This document shows positions 1-5,259 of a stretch of DNA of 7,040 nucleotides, piece after piece; within the stretch, counting starts at the first letter, position 1, and each line of letters starts with the position of its first letter. The translations under genes were made by a program, and so were the position numbers. Below the pieces are notes generated by a model that worked only from the letters and a program-made list of their open reading frames with translations, did no database searches and was not told where the DNA came from. Origin of the DNA: an uncultured Rhodobacterales bacterium (GTDB taxonomy: Bacteria > Pseudomonadota > Alphaproteobacteria > Rhodobacterales > Rhodobacteraceae); assembly GCA_937901055.1 (NCBI GenBank), contig CALCGO010000514.1, forward strand, positions 1-7,040, in the 5' to 3' direction.

Positions 1-1
1 G

Positions 2-160
2 TATTCGTGGGTGAAGAAGTATTCCAAGCCTTCTGAAGCGGCTGACAAAGACGACTATGCTGCCGAGAACAGACGGTTAAAACGGGAACTAGCGCGGGTC
101 ACCGAGGAGCGCGACATCCTAAAAAAGGCCACCGTATACTTCGCCAGAGATGCCAAATGA
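2..160 (+). CDS. IS3-family transposase OrfA, C-terminal fragment
   Basis: This open frame enters from the left edge and ends at TGA 158-160, giving about 52 residues. It is the C-terminal part of the small DNA-binding OrfA protein. The visible part contains AAENRRLKRELARVTEERD followed by ILKKATVYFA. This is the leucine-heptad coiled coil through which IS3 OrfA and OrfAB proteins multimerise. The N-terminal helix-turn-helix is outside the window. The frame contains an A-AAA-AAG slippery heptamer near its end, and its stop overlaps the orfB start. The family assignment is secure from this tail plus the following orfB. Confidence 0.85.
   Translation, partial: YSWVKKYSKPSEAADKDDYAAENRRLKRELARVTEERDILKKATVYFARDAK
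121..127 (+). other. A6G slippery site for programmed -1 frameshift (orfA to orfB)
   Basis: The heptamer AAAAAAG sits in the orfA frame as A-AAA-AAG (codons 122-124 and 125-127). A -1 slip here moves the ribosome into frame 1, which is open through 157 and continues as orfB. IS3-family elements are known to make their active OrfAB transposase by -1 frameshifting at such A-rich heptamers. In this copy the fusion product would still stop at 637-639 because of the downstream insertion. Confidence 0.75.
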
Positions 161-1067
161 AGTATACGTTTATTGAGGAGCATCGCCCATTGTTTTCGAT
201 CCGTGCGATGTGCCGTTGTTTGCGCGTTCACCCCAGCGGCTTCTATGCGTGGCTGAAGAACCCTCTCAGCAAAAGGGCCATCGAAGACCAGCGGCAGACA
301 AAGTTGATCAAAGAGGCTTGGGACGAAAGCGGCGAGGTTTACGGCTACCGTAAATTACATGATGACCTGTGTGATCAAGGCGAGACCTGCTGCCCGAACC
401 GTGTAGCCCGTTTGGCGCGACTAGCAGGCATCAAGGCCCAGATCGGCTATAAACGCCGCCCAGGCAAGTATGGCGGCAAACCATCGGTTGTGGTGGATAA
501 CACGCTGAACCGTCAATTTAACGTTGATGCACCGGATAGGTTCTGCCTTACGGTGATGCAAGCATCACCTGCCGGTAATAGGTCACTGACATTACCTATA
601 TCAAAACCTACGAGGGGTTCCTGTATTTGGCGGTTGTGATCGATCTATATTCCCGCCGTGTGGTTGGATGGGCGACACATAGCCGTCAATATACGGACCT
701 CGCTCTGCAAGCTTTGTTGATGGCGGTCTGGTGCAGAAAACCAACAGACAGAGTGTTGATCCATTCAGACCAAGGCACACAATTCACCAGCCTTGAATGG
801 GCATCATTTCTAAAGCACCATAATCTGGAACACAGTATGAGCCGTCGTGGAAACTGTCACGATAACGCCGTCGCCGAGAGTTTTTTCAACCTGCTGAAAC
901 GGGAGCGTATCAGGCGCAGGGCATACAAAACCAGAGAAGACGCTCGACGCGATGTGTTCGACTACATCGAAATGTTCTACAATCCGAAACGTAAACACGC
1001 TAGGAACGGGATGCTGTCGCCCGTAGAGTTTGAAAGGCAGCAGAAAATGAAACAAGAAGGCGTCTAG
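157..1067 (+). pseudogene. IS3-family transposase OrfB (DDE integrase core), broken by a 35-bp insertion
   Basis: OrfB is the catalytic part of the IS3 transposase. The first piece (157-639) begins MKYTFIEEHRPLFSIRAMCR and carries the HTH_21-type region with SGFYAWL and YGYRKLHDDL. It is typical of the family up to APDRF at about residue 129, then turns into unrelated residues and stops at 637-639. The second piece is in the third frame. If bases 546-580 are removed, the reading becomes DRF-W-VTDITYIKTYEGF and runs on without a break as LAVVIDLYSRRVVGW, HSDQGTQFTS, NCHDNAVAESFF and YNPKRKH to the stop at 1065-1067. The insertion therefore lies one codon position before the conserved VTDITYI, which holds the first catalytic Asp. 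All three DDE residues survive but not in one frame. The restored product would be about 291 residues, normal for this family. Confidence 0.9.
546..580 (+). repeat. 35-bp palindromic insertion inside orfB
   Basis: Compared with the expected protein sequence of the family, exactly 35 bases are extra here, placed between TTCTG (541-545) and GGTCACTGAC (581-590). The insert contains a perfect inverted repeat GGTGATGC-AA-GCATCACC at 552-569. Outside it, TTAC (548-551) can be matched with GTAA (575-578), so much of the insert could fold into one hairpin. Short direct matches flank it: ATAGGT occurs at 536-541 and again at 578-583, each preceded closely by CCGG. The length (3n+2) causes the frameshift. 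It could be a small REP-like palindromic element or an error-repair product; a second copy was not seen in this window. Confidence 0.7.
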
Positions 1068-1085
1068 GAAACTAGGGGCTATTCA
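1056..1085 (+). repeat. Right terminal inverted repeat of the IS3-family element
   Basis: The outer end reads, from outside inward on the minus strand, TGAATAGCCCCTAGTTTCC. It has the TG dinucleotide terminus of IS3-family elements and a C-rich block 8 bases in. It overlaps the last codons of orfB, as is common. The inner limit is approximate because the left repeat is not in the window for comparison. Confidence 0.7.
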
Positions 1086-1622
1086 TACCAACGTGTCAAA
1101 GCTCGGCTTGTCCATCCAAAGATTTGCCGACAATAATGGTTTATCAAATACCTCATCCGCTGCGTAGTAGACGATCCGCCCCATCTCATCTTTGAGCCAG
1201 CCATCATCTGGGCGCTCTTCATCTATCCTAGAGAAAGACCATGACTTTACAGTGCTTGTTGCCTTTAGCTCTTCAAGTTCGGTTGGATAGATGCCGACCT
1301 CGGCCATTTCCACGTGGGTCTCGTTATCTAATTCATCGAGAGTGAAGGTATGGATTTGGGAGCGGTCCAATTGTCCCGAAATTCTAATGTATTCTGTGGG
1401 TTTATAGCCTGTCGTACTGTCAGGCAGTTTCTTGTCAGCTAACTCCCATGTAGTCCTATCAACTACGGATAGTTTCTCGATCTGAACCGTTAAAGTGTGT
1501 GGCTCTTTTTCGATTTTTGCTTCACGACGCTCACCTTCATACTCATAGCTATAGACGAGGGTCGTGCCGTCCTTCTTAGTCCAATTCGATGTATCTTTGA
1601 AATGTGTCAAAACCCAATCCAA
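1083..1622 (-). CDS. Hypothetical protein, 3' end truncated by the IS
   Basis: I do not recognise this 179-residue product. It is soluble-looking, rich in acidic residues, Lys and Thr, without a signal peptide, membrane segment or Cys. It begins DWVLTHFKDTSNWTKKDGTT. The alternation of polar and hydrophobic residues in its first half (for example EAKIEKEPHTLTVQIEKLSV) suggests beta strands. The stop codon TGA (1085-1083) consists of the terminal three bases of the IS, so the original gene was probably longer and was cut by the insertion. The start is also doubtful: the only start near the 5' end is TTG at 1622-1620 without a good ribosome binding site. Eleven codons further upstream an in-frame ATG (1655-1653) with GGTGA in front is separated from it by two stops. 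It may be a decaying gene. Confidence 0.5.
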   Translation of the reverse strand: MDWVLTHFKDTSNWTKKDGTTLVYSYEYEGERREAKIEKEPHTLTVQIEKLSVVDRTTWELADKKLPDSTTGYKPTEYIRISGQLDRSQIHTFTLDELDNETHVEMAEVGIYPTELEELKATSTVKSWSFSRIDEERPDDGWLKDEMGRIVYYAADEVFDKPLLSANLWMDKPSFDTLV

Positions 1623-1923
1623 TCGCTAGTTATCTCAACCTATATCATCGTTCATTGCGATCACCATCGTCAACAACCTTGCGCAAGCTACGTACTTGAT
1701 TTCAAGCCTAAGTTGCAGAGGAAGGAAAAGGTGCAATTCTCTGAGTTCACGTCAGATGGTCTCCGGGTGTGCTTTAGGTCCGATCCAGAACCGTCGGAAA
1801 ATCGTGACTTTTAGATTTCGGAGTTTTTCAACAGAATAGGTCCGACGCAGACGCAGATACTTTTCTGTAGTTGTGATGGAGTCTTTTCATTCAACCCATG
1901 TCAAGAGTAGGTCGCCAGTGCAT
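1623..1923. other. Gene-free stretch with repeat copy and IS-like debris
   Basis: About 300 bases lie between the two minus-strand hypothetical genes. No convincing gene is present. The stretch holds copy A of a direct repeat (1730-1803). Just beyond it, a segment around 1818-1836 reads CGGAGTTTTTCAACAGAAT, which resembles sequence often found beside decayed IS copies, and is followed by a third occurrence of the nonamer TAGGTCCGA (1837-1845). I read this as accumulated mobile-element remnants; the IS family cannot be named. Confidence 0.45.
1730..1803 (+). repeat. Imperfect direct repeat, copy A
   Basis: This segment matches 2815-2889 in the same orientation. The best part is 27 bases long (1759-1785 against 2844-2870) with 25 identities, containing CTTTAGGTCCGATC. 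Similarity extends weakly about 29 bases to the left (GGTG...TTCTC..GAGTT in both, at equal spacing) and to the right through an A-run, where copy B has one extra A. The two copies bracket the gene at 1924-2673. On the minus strand both copies can be read as similar short peptides (IGPK-x-H-x-ET) ending in a stop, so they may be tails of a duplicated gene or of a mobile element. Confidence 0.65.
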
Positions 1924-2673
1924 TCATTCAAATGATACGCCCAGGTCAGTTATGTGATCGGAAGCATCCGCTAGTTCTGCCTGCCAATGCCGGAAAGGTT
2001 CATCTCTGCCGGACTTGACAATGTTTGGGAGTATGTCCATCGCCGCCCATCGTAAAAGCTCATCAATGGACAACTCCTCACCCAAGGCCTCCCGAACGCG
2101 GTACTCAGCACTTACCATGCATGCAACAAGTAATGGTCTAAACCAATCAGGCTTTGTAGCCCCATCATCTACGTAAGCTCGCAGAACATTCAGTGCATTT
2201 AAAAAATACAGATTCGTTAAAGCGGCGCGATTTGCCATGTCAACTAACTGATCCGTACTTGCATTTTGGCCAAATTGCTCAAGCAACTCCAAAGTATCTT
2301 TGAACAGAGCGATCTTCTGGAAAAGTTTACCAGAAATGTAGGGACAGGTCGGATAGAAAGTCGCCTTTTTCTCAACTTCAGTGAGGCACGAAACCTGATA
2401 CTCCGAGTATTGTTGCATTATCGTTACCAACAATTTTCGCAACTCCTGTCTCGGATTTTCCGCCGCCAAGACGTCATCGAAGAAACCTCTGAGCTTTGCC
2501 TGTGCTTCAAGCTGCAATTCTTCAGACACTTCGCTAAGTAGGGAAGTTCCTTGAGAGAAATACTTGGCACTGTGCCGTTCTAGATAATCTGACAATTCCC
2601 TTTCAACGGGGTTTGAAACTTTGAAGAGATTTTCGAATATGGATAACATTCTAGTTGCCTTTTCTGTCGCCAT
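1924..2673 (-). CDS. Hypothetical helical protein of unknown function
   Basis: I do not recognise this 249-residue protein. It appears almost wholly alpha-helical, acidic and cytoplasmic, with no signal peptide or membrane segment. It has three Cys (about residues 95, 109 and 184), and an aromatic-rich C-terminal third with LLRWAAMDILPNIV and EPFRHWQAEL. No catalytic motif could be identified. The ATG at 2673 lacks a good ribosome binding site, whereas the second ATG (2649-2647, residue 9) has AAAAGG (2663-2658) eight bases in front. The real start may therefore be 2649, giving 241 residues. The gene stands alone, bracketed by two copies of a direct repeat and followed by an IS-damaged gene. 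That places it in an accessory region and suggests that it is island cargo. Defence or stress roles are possible by context only; no sequence evidence supports either. Confidence 0.6.
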   Translation of the reverse strand: MATEKATRMLSIFENLFKVSNPVERELSDYLERHSAKYFSQGTSLLSEVSEELQLEAQAKLRGFFDDVLAAENPRQELRKLLVTIMQQYSEYQVSCLTEVEKKATFYPTCPYISGKLFQKIALFKDTLELLEQFGQNASTDQLVDMANRAALTNLYFLNALNVLRAYVDDGATKPDWFRPLLVACMVSAEYRVREALGEELSIDELLRWAAMDILPNIVKSGRDEPFRHWQAELADASDHITDLGVSFE

Positions 2674-3077
2674 CTGTGGCTATGTTTATCATGGTCTGCA
2701 CCTTCATTGCTAGAGGCTGCTACGCACGTTCAGTCTCCTCCTATAAGCCTTTCAAATTCCTTAGAGGTTCGTGTCCGGTTCCCGTGCCACTCTCGTTAAC
2801 TGCGAGATCACGTTGGTGTATTTCTCGGAGTTAATTTGGAGTTGTCTCCGCGTGTACTTTAGGTCCGATCAAAACCCGCCAGAAAAATCTGTGTAGGTAT
2901 ATATACGTGGACCTTCCGCCAATCCCCCCGTGTGGGCTAGAGGTTCTCTGGAAGTTCATCGAAGGGGGGCGGGGTGGATCGAAATTGCTCGTTGTTTCTA
3001 GGTATTATTTGAGGTATAACTAGGTACAATTATGCCGGTAAATCACTGTTTTTATTGACTCTTATATGCCATGCTGA
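2674..3077. other. Gene-free stretch with repeat copy B, G/C inverted repeat and AGGTA repeats
   Basis: No convincing coding sequence lies here. From left to right it contains direct-repeat copy B (2815-2889), a TA-rich step (GGTATATATAC near 2897-2906), a run CCCCCC (2924-2929) that can pair with GGGGGG (2964-2969), and four AGGTA pentamers in the same orientation (2895-2899, 3000-3004, 3012-3016, 3022-3026). The last three are spaced 12 and 10 bases apart, about one helical turn. A promoter-like pair TTGTTT (2992-2997), 17 bases, TATAAC (3015-3020) exists on the + strand but has no clear gene after it. The stretch ends at the tRNA-like sequence at 3078. Confidence 0.5.
2815..2889 (+). repeat. 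Imperfect direct repeat, copy B
   Basis: This is the partner of 1730-1803, in the same orientation and upstream of the 1924-2673 gene on that gene's own strand. The conserved core is 2844-2870 (25 of 27 bases identical to 1759-1785). On the minus strand a frame through this copy reads IGPKVHAETTPN then stop, similar to IGPKAHPETI then stop in copy A. Another frame reads LKYTRRQLQINSEKYTNVIS. It is unclear whether either was ever translated. Confidence 0.65.
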
Positions 3078-3097
3078 GAGTCCCTCTCCCGCTACCA
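3078..3097 (+). other. tRNA 3'-end fragment, probable island attachment site (att)
   Basis: The 20 bases GAGTCCCTCTCCCGCTACCA have the layout of a tRNA 3' end: GAGT as the end of a T-loop, CCCTC as the 3' strand of the T-stem, TCCCGCT as the 3' acceptor strand, A as discriminator, and an encoded CCA. The bases in front do not supply the matching GAGGG T-stem strand or any other tRNA part, so this is a fragment, not a gene. Tyrosine-recombinase islands integrate at tRNA 3' ends and leave exactly such a duplicated tail at the far end. The orientation predicts the intact tRNA and the island to the left and old chromosome to the right, which fits the gene content. The tRNA identity is uncertain; the acceptor end resembles some alphaproteobacterial elongator tRNA-Met genes. 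Confidence 0.6.
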
Positions 3098-3343
3098 AAT
3101 TTCCTAAAACAAAACGGTTGCGCAACAGCAAAGTGTCGGGCCCCTACGCATCGGCGAAGTAGTCAAAGCTCGCCGTCGACAGCTAGATTTGAACGGAGTT
3201 TGAAACATCGCCCTACTCGGGGCGGTACTGAGCATTGGTGTCTGAAGCCTGCCTAGCTGAAAAATCTCAGAGCTGACGCTTCCAATAGTTTCCGGCCTCG
3301 CGGATTTCCGCAAGGCCGAACTAAGATACCAAGGTATCAATAA
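3098..3343. other. Gene-free stretch downstream of the phosphate transporter
   Basis: Short open frames exist on both strands but none has a convincing start, composition or recognisable product. The stretch contains a hairpin-capable sequence at 3207-3226 (ATCGCCC / GGGCGGT with one G-T pair, 6-base loop) and two more hairpins close to the end of the transporter gene (3293-3318 and 3325-3338). If the tRNA tail at 3078-3097 is an attachment site, this is the chromosomal sequence that originally followed the tRNA gene. Confidence 0.4.
3293..3338 (-). terminator. Two hairpins after the phosphate transporter gene, possible terminator
   Basis: The first hairpin downstream of the transporter stop is the perfect palindrome GATACC-AA-GGTATC (3325-3338). 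The second is 3293-3318: CGGCCT and AGGCCG arms with GCGG/CCGC inside, one C-A mismatch and an ATTT loop. Both lie within about 50 bases of the stop at 3344-3346. Neither is followed by a T-run on the minus strand, so this is not a classical intrinsic terminator. It may act as an mRNA 3'-end stabiliser or a weak terminator. Confidence 0.4.
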
Positions 3344-4936
3344 CTAGCCAGCGATTGATGACAGTATTACAAAAAGGATACCGGAAATAAGTGCTGCAAC
3401 CGGAACTGTAATGATCCATGCAGCGACAATCGTCATTAAATGCGACCGCCGCACCAACTTGCGGTGTTTCCGTTTTGGCGTGCCGGTCTTGCTCGCTTCG
3501 TCGATCATCACTTCTGCCACGGCTTTTTTGTTGGTGGTAAAACGCCAATGTGCCTCGCGGAAAAAACCCACTCCGAAAACAGCACCGACAGCAATGTGCG
3601 TCGAACTTACAGGCAGACCCAACCATGACGCGATAATGACCGTGATCGCGGCAGACAACGCTACACAATAGGCACGAAGCGGGTTCAGCTTCGTAATTTG
3701 CTCGCCAACCATCCTGATTAGCTTTGGTCCAAACAGAAGCAATCCGAACGAGATACCAAACGCACCTACGACCATCACCCAAATCGGAATAGTCACCTTC
3801 GAAAGAACCTCTCCGGCTTCAGCCGTGTGCACAATCGCGGCAAGTGGTCCAATCGCGTTAGCAACATCGTTCGCACCATGTGCAAATGATAAAAGCGCCG
3901 CCGCAAAAATTAGCGGAATTTTAAACAACCCTCGTACCGTCTTCTTGGTGTTCTCTTTTCCTTCAGACATCTTGAAAATCATGGGTTTGGTCGCAAGGTA
4001 CACAAGTACAAACGCGCCCGCCCCGATTAGCAACGCCATCTCGAGGTCGATTTTGACGATCTTTTTTAAACCCTTCACGGCCAGATAAGTAGAGAACGCA
4101 CCAGCCATAATACCGATTAATACCGGCACCCAACGACGAGCGGCCGCGATTTTATCCGGTTTGTCCGATACTTGCGACTTGATAAACCACAGGAATAGCG
4201 CTGCAATTAGCCCACCAAGCATAGGCGAAACCACCCAACTGGCCGCGATTTGTCCCATTTTGGGCCAATTCACTGCCGCCATGCCCGCAGCAGCGATACC
4301 TGCCCCCACGACCCCGCCAACAACTGAATGCGTGGTGGAAACAGGTGCGCCGATCCAGGTCGCCAAATTCACCCAGACCGCGGCGGAAATAAGCGCGGCA
4401 AACATCGCCCAAATAAACACTTGCGGGTCGCCAACAGCAGAAGGATCAATAATGCCTTTGGAAATCGTTCCAACAACATCCCCACCGGCCAACAGCGCTC
4501 CCGCGCTCTCGAAAACTGCCGCAATTATCAAAGCGCCAAACATCGACAGAGCGTTCGCGCCCACCGCTGGTCCAACATTGTTGGCGACGTCATTGGCGCC
4601 AATGTTCAACGCCATATAGGCACCGACCGCAGAGGCCGCGATAATAATGTAGCTTTCGGAATTCCATCCCAGCACCAAACTGGCAATCAGACCGGCAACC
4701 AGAATGAACGCAAACCCGAGCGATGGTGCAAGGTATTGCCTACGCGTAGCACTTGCCGCCTGCTCCAATGACACACGGCTTCTGAGGTCGCGATCCAGTG
4801 TTCTATTCGGTCTAGGTTGCTTGACCATAATACCATCTTTCGTTGCATACAGTTGATGCTGAGAACTCAGCAAATGATTCCCGTTGCTAGATACTAAAGT
4901 ATTTGGACCTTGTGCGGTAAAATTACCCGTTGTCAT
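3344..4936 (-). CDS. pit: PiT-family inorganic phosphate transporter
   Basis: This is an inner-membrane permease that takes up phosphate (in bacteria, as metal-phosphate with protons). The two internal-repeat signatures of the PiT/PHO-4 family are plain: NIGANDVANNVGPAVG at residues 111-126 and HGANDVANAIGPLA at 353-366. Each is followed by a second paired motif, APVSTTHS (197-204) and LPVSSTHI (441-448). Around ten to twelve hydrophobic segments run from about residue 70 to 527, and a basic loop (residues 487-498) precedes the last one. The length of 530 with a long soluble N-terminus matches alphaproteobacterial members. The start is uncertain: ATG 4936 has a poor ribosome binding site, while the internal ATG at 4828 (residue 37) gives MVKQPRPNRTLDRDL, which resembles the usual N-terminus with its RTLD-x-DL segment. 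No PhoU-like partner gene is adjacent in the window. It is divergent from the TRAP operon. Confidence 0.93.
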   Translation of the reverse strand: MTTGNFTAQGPNTLVSSNGNHLLSSQHQLYATKDGIMVKQPRPNRTLDRDLRSRVSLEQAASATRRQYLAPSLGFAFILVAGLIASLVLGWNSESYIIIAASAVGAYMALNIGANDVANNVGPAVGANALSMFGALIIAAVFESAGALLAGGDVVGTISKGIIDPSAVGDPQVFIWAMFAALISAAVWVNLATWIGAPVSTTHSVVGGVVGAGIAAAGMAAVNWPKMGQIAASWVVSPMLGGLIAALFLWFIKSQVSDKPDKIAAARRWVPVLIGIMAGAFSTYLAVKGLKKIVKIDLEMALLIGAGAFVLVYLATKPMIFKMSEGKENTKKTVRGLFKIPLIFAAALLSFAHGANDVANAIGPLAAIVHTAEAGEVLSKVTIPIWVMVVGAFGISFGLLLFGPKLIRMVGEQITKLNPLRAYCVALSAAITVIIASWLGLPVSSTHIAVGAVFGVGFFREAHWRFTTNKKAVAEVMIDEASKTGTPKRKHRKLVRRSHLMTIVAAWIITVPVAALISGILFVILSSIAG

Positions 4937-4947
4937 AATAAATTCAC

Positions 4948-4969
4948 ATTTCGCACTTTTGGGCGAAAT
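4948..4969 (-). promoter_or_regulatory. Inverted repeat just upstream of pit
   Basis: The arms ATTTCGC (4948-4954) and GCGAAAT (4963-4969) are perfectly complementary with an 8-base spacer ACTTTTGG. The repeat lies 12 bases upstream of the ATG at 4936, so it could be an operator or a hairpin in the mRNA leader. If translation starts at 4828 it would be about 120 bases upstream, a normal distance for an operator. No regulator can be named. Confidence 0.35.
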
Positions 4970-5218
4970 ATTTCACTGTTGTTTAAACGAATACGCCCAA
5001 CGGCGTGACGTTGCTTGCCGTAATTAACCACAATCGTGCCCGCCGGACGACGACGCACACCTGCCGAGCGGCGCAACCAAGTCCAGCTTAGTGGTGAATT
5101 GTCGAATAAATTGACCAAGAGTCATATTGAGGACATCAACGAATAATATCTGTGACAAACTGGTTCATACGTATACAGTCCACGTGCGGCGACCGACTTG
5201 CTGTGTAAACATCGCAGT

Positions 5219-5229
5219 GTGACCGTCAC
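5219..5229 (+). promoter_or_regulatory. Palindromic operator-like site upstream of the TRAP operon
   Basis: GTGAC-C-GTCAC is an exact 5-bp inverted repeat around a single base, 30 bases in front of the binding-protein start and upstream of its ribosome binding site. Its short, gap-of-one symmetry would suit a dimeric regulator, but such a palindrome can also arise by chance and no regulator gene is in view. Confidence 0.25.
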
Positions 5230-5248
5230 CGAAAATAAAAAACTATCT

Positions 5249-5253
5249 GGAGG
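5249..5253 (+). promoter_or_regulatory. Ribosome binding site of the TAXI binding-protein gene
   Basis: GGAGG is followed by six bases and then ATG 5260. This near-perfect Shine-Dalgarno fixes the start and predicts strong translation, as expected for a periplasmic binding protein made in large amounts. Confidence 0.85.
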
Positions 5254-5259
5254 AAGACA

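Larger units (their letters stand above)
1..1085 (+). mobile_element. IS3-family insertion sequence, right portion, inactivated
   Basis: This is the 3' part of an IS3-family element with the usual two overlapping frames: orfA ends at 160 and orfB starts at 157 with an ATGA overlap. The left end and most of orfA lie outside the window. The right end is placed at 1085, because the sequence there ends in CA-3' and its reverse complement begins TGAATAGCCCCTAGTTTCC, a TGAA-n-n-GCCCC-n-n-GTTTCC layout that I recall for IS3-group termini. The DDE triad of orfB is present (Asp 588-590, Asp 768-770, Glu 876-878, with 35 residues between the second Asp and Glu), but the reading frame is broken by a 35-bp insertion at 546-580. 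This copy therefore cannot make a normal transposase. Target duplication cannot be checked because the left end is missing; bases 1086-1089 (TACC) would be its right copy. Confidence 0.9.
4937..5259. other. Divergent intergenic region between pit and the TRAP operon
   Basis: This stretch of 323 bases must hold the promoters of both transcription units. It contains an inverted repeat next to the pit start (4948-4969), a palindromic ATACGTAT (5167-5174), a CACGTG (5181-5186), and GTGAC-C-GTCAC (5219-5229) about 30 bases before the binding-protein gene. These are operator-like but cannot be assigned to a regulator. No good pair of sigma70 boxes stands out, and no Pho box with two CTGTCAT-like halves was found. 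A 61-codon minus-strand frame from TTG 5118 ends at 4933, overlapping the upstream pit ATG by four bases, but its product looks random. Confidence 0.5.

Noticed and set aside
552..569. The palindrome as a CRISPR repeat or attC-like site
   Set aside because: There is a single copy with no spacers and no array, and no integron recombination core sites.
1497..1814. A 105-codon + strand frame overlapping the 1083-1622 gene and repeat copy A
   Set aside because: The composition looks random, no start signal is visible, and it is antisense to a longer frame and crosses repeat debris.
2992..3020. Promoter-like boxes TTGTTT-17-TATAAC on the + strand
   Set aside because: The -35 box is weak, the region is AT-rich, and no supported gene follows on that strand; not listed as a feature.
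3034..3048. GCCGGTAA followed by TCACTG, shared with the edge of the 35-bp insertion (572-588)
   Set aside because: The match is only 8 contiguous bases plus a shifted 6; this is expected by chance and shows no palindrome at the second site.
3071..3256. A 61-codon + strand frame and a 78-codon minus-strand frame (3104-3340) in the gap before pit
   Set aside because: They overlap each other on opposite strands, the first starts inside the tRNA-like fragment, and neither has a ribosome binding site or a recognisable product.
4933..5118. A 61-codon minus-strand frame upstream of pit with an ATGA overlap, as if translationally coupled
   Set aside because: It starts at TTG with no ribosome binding site, its product is Arg-rich and resembles nothing, and it lies across the region that must contain the divergent promoters.
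5147..5177. Possible Pho box or sigma70 promoter (TGTGACAAAC ... TATACA) upstream of the TRAP operon or pit
   Set aside because: Only one imperfect half of a Pho box is present, and the spacing between the possible -35 and -10 boxes is wrong (about 14 bases).
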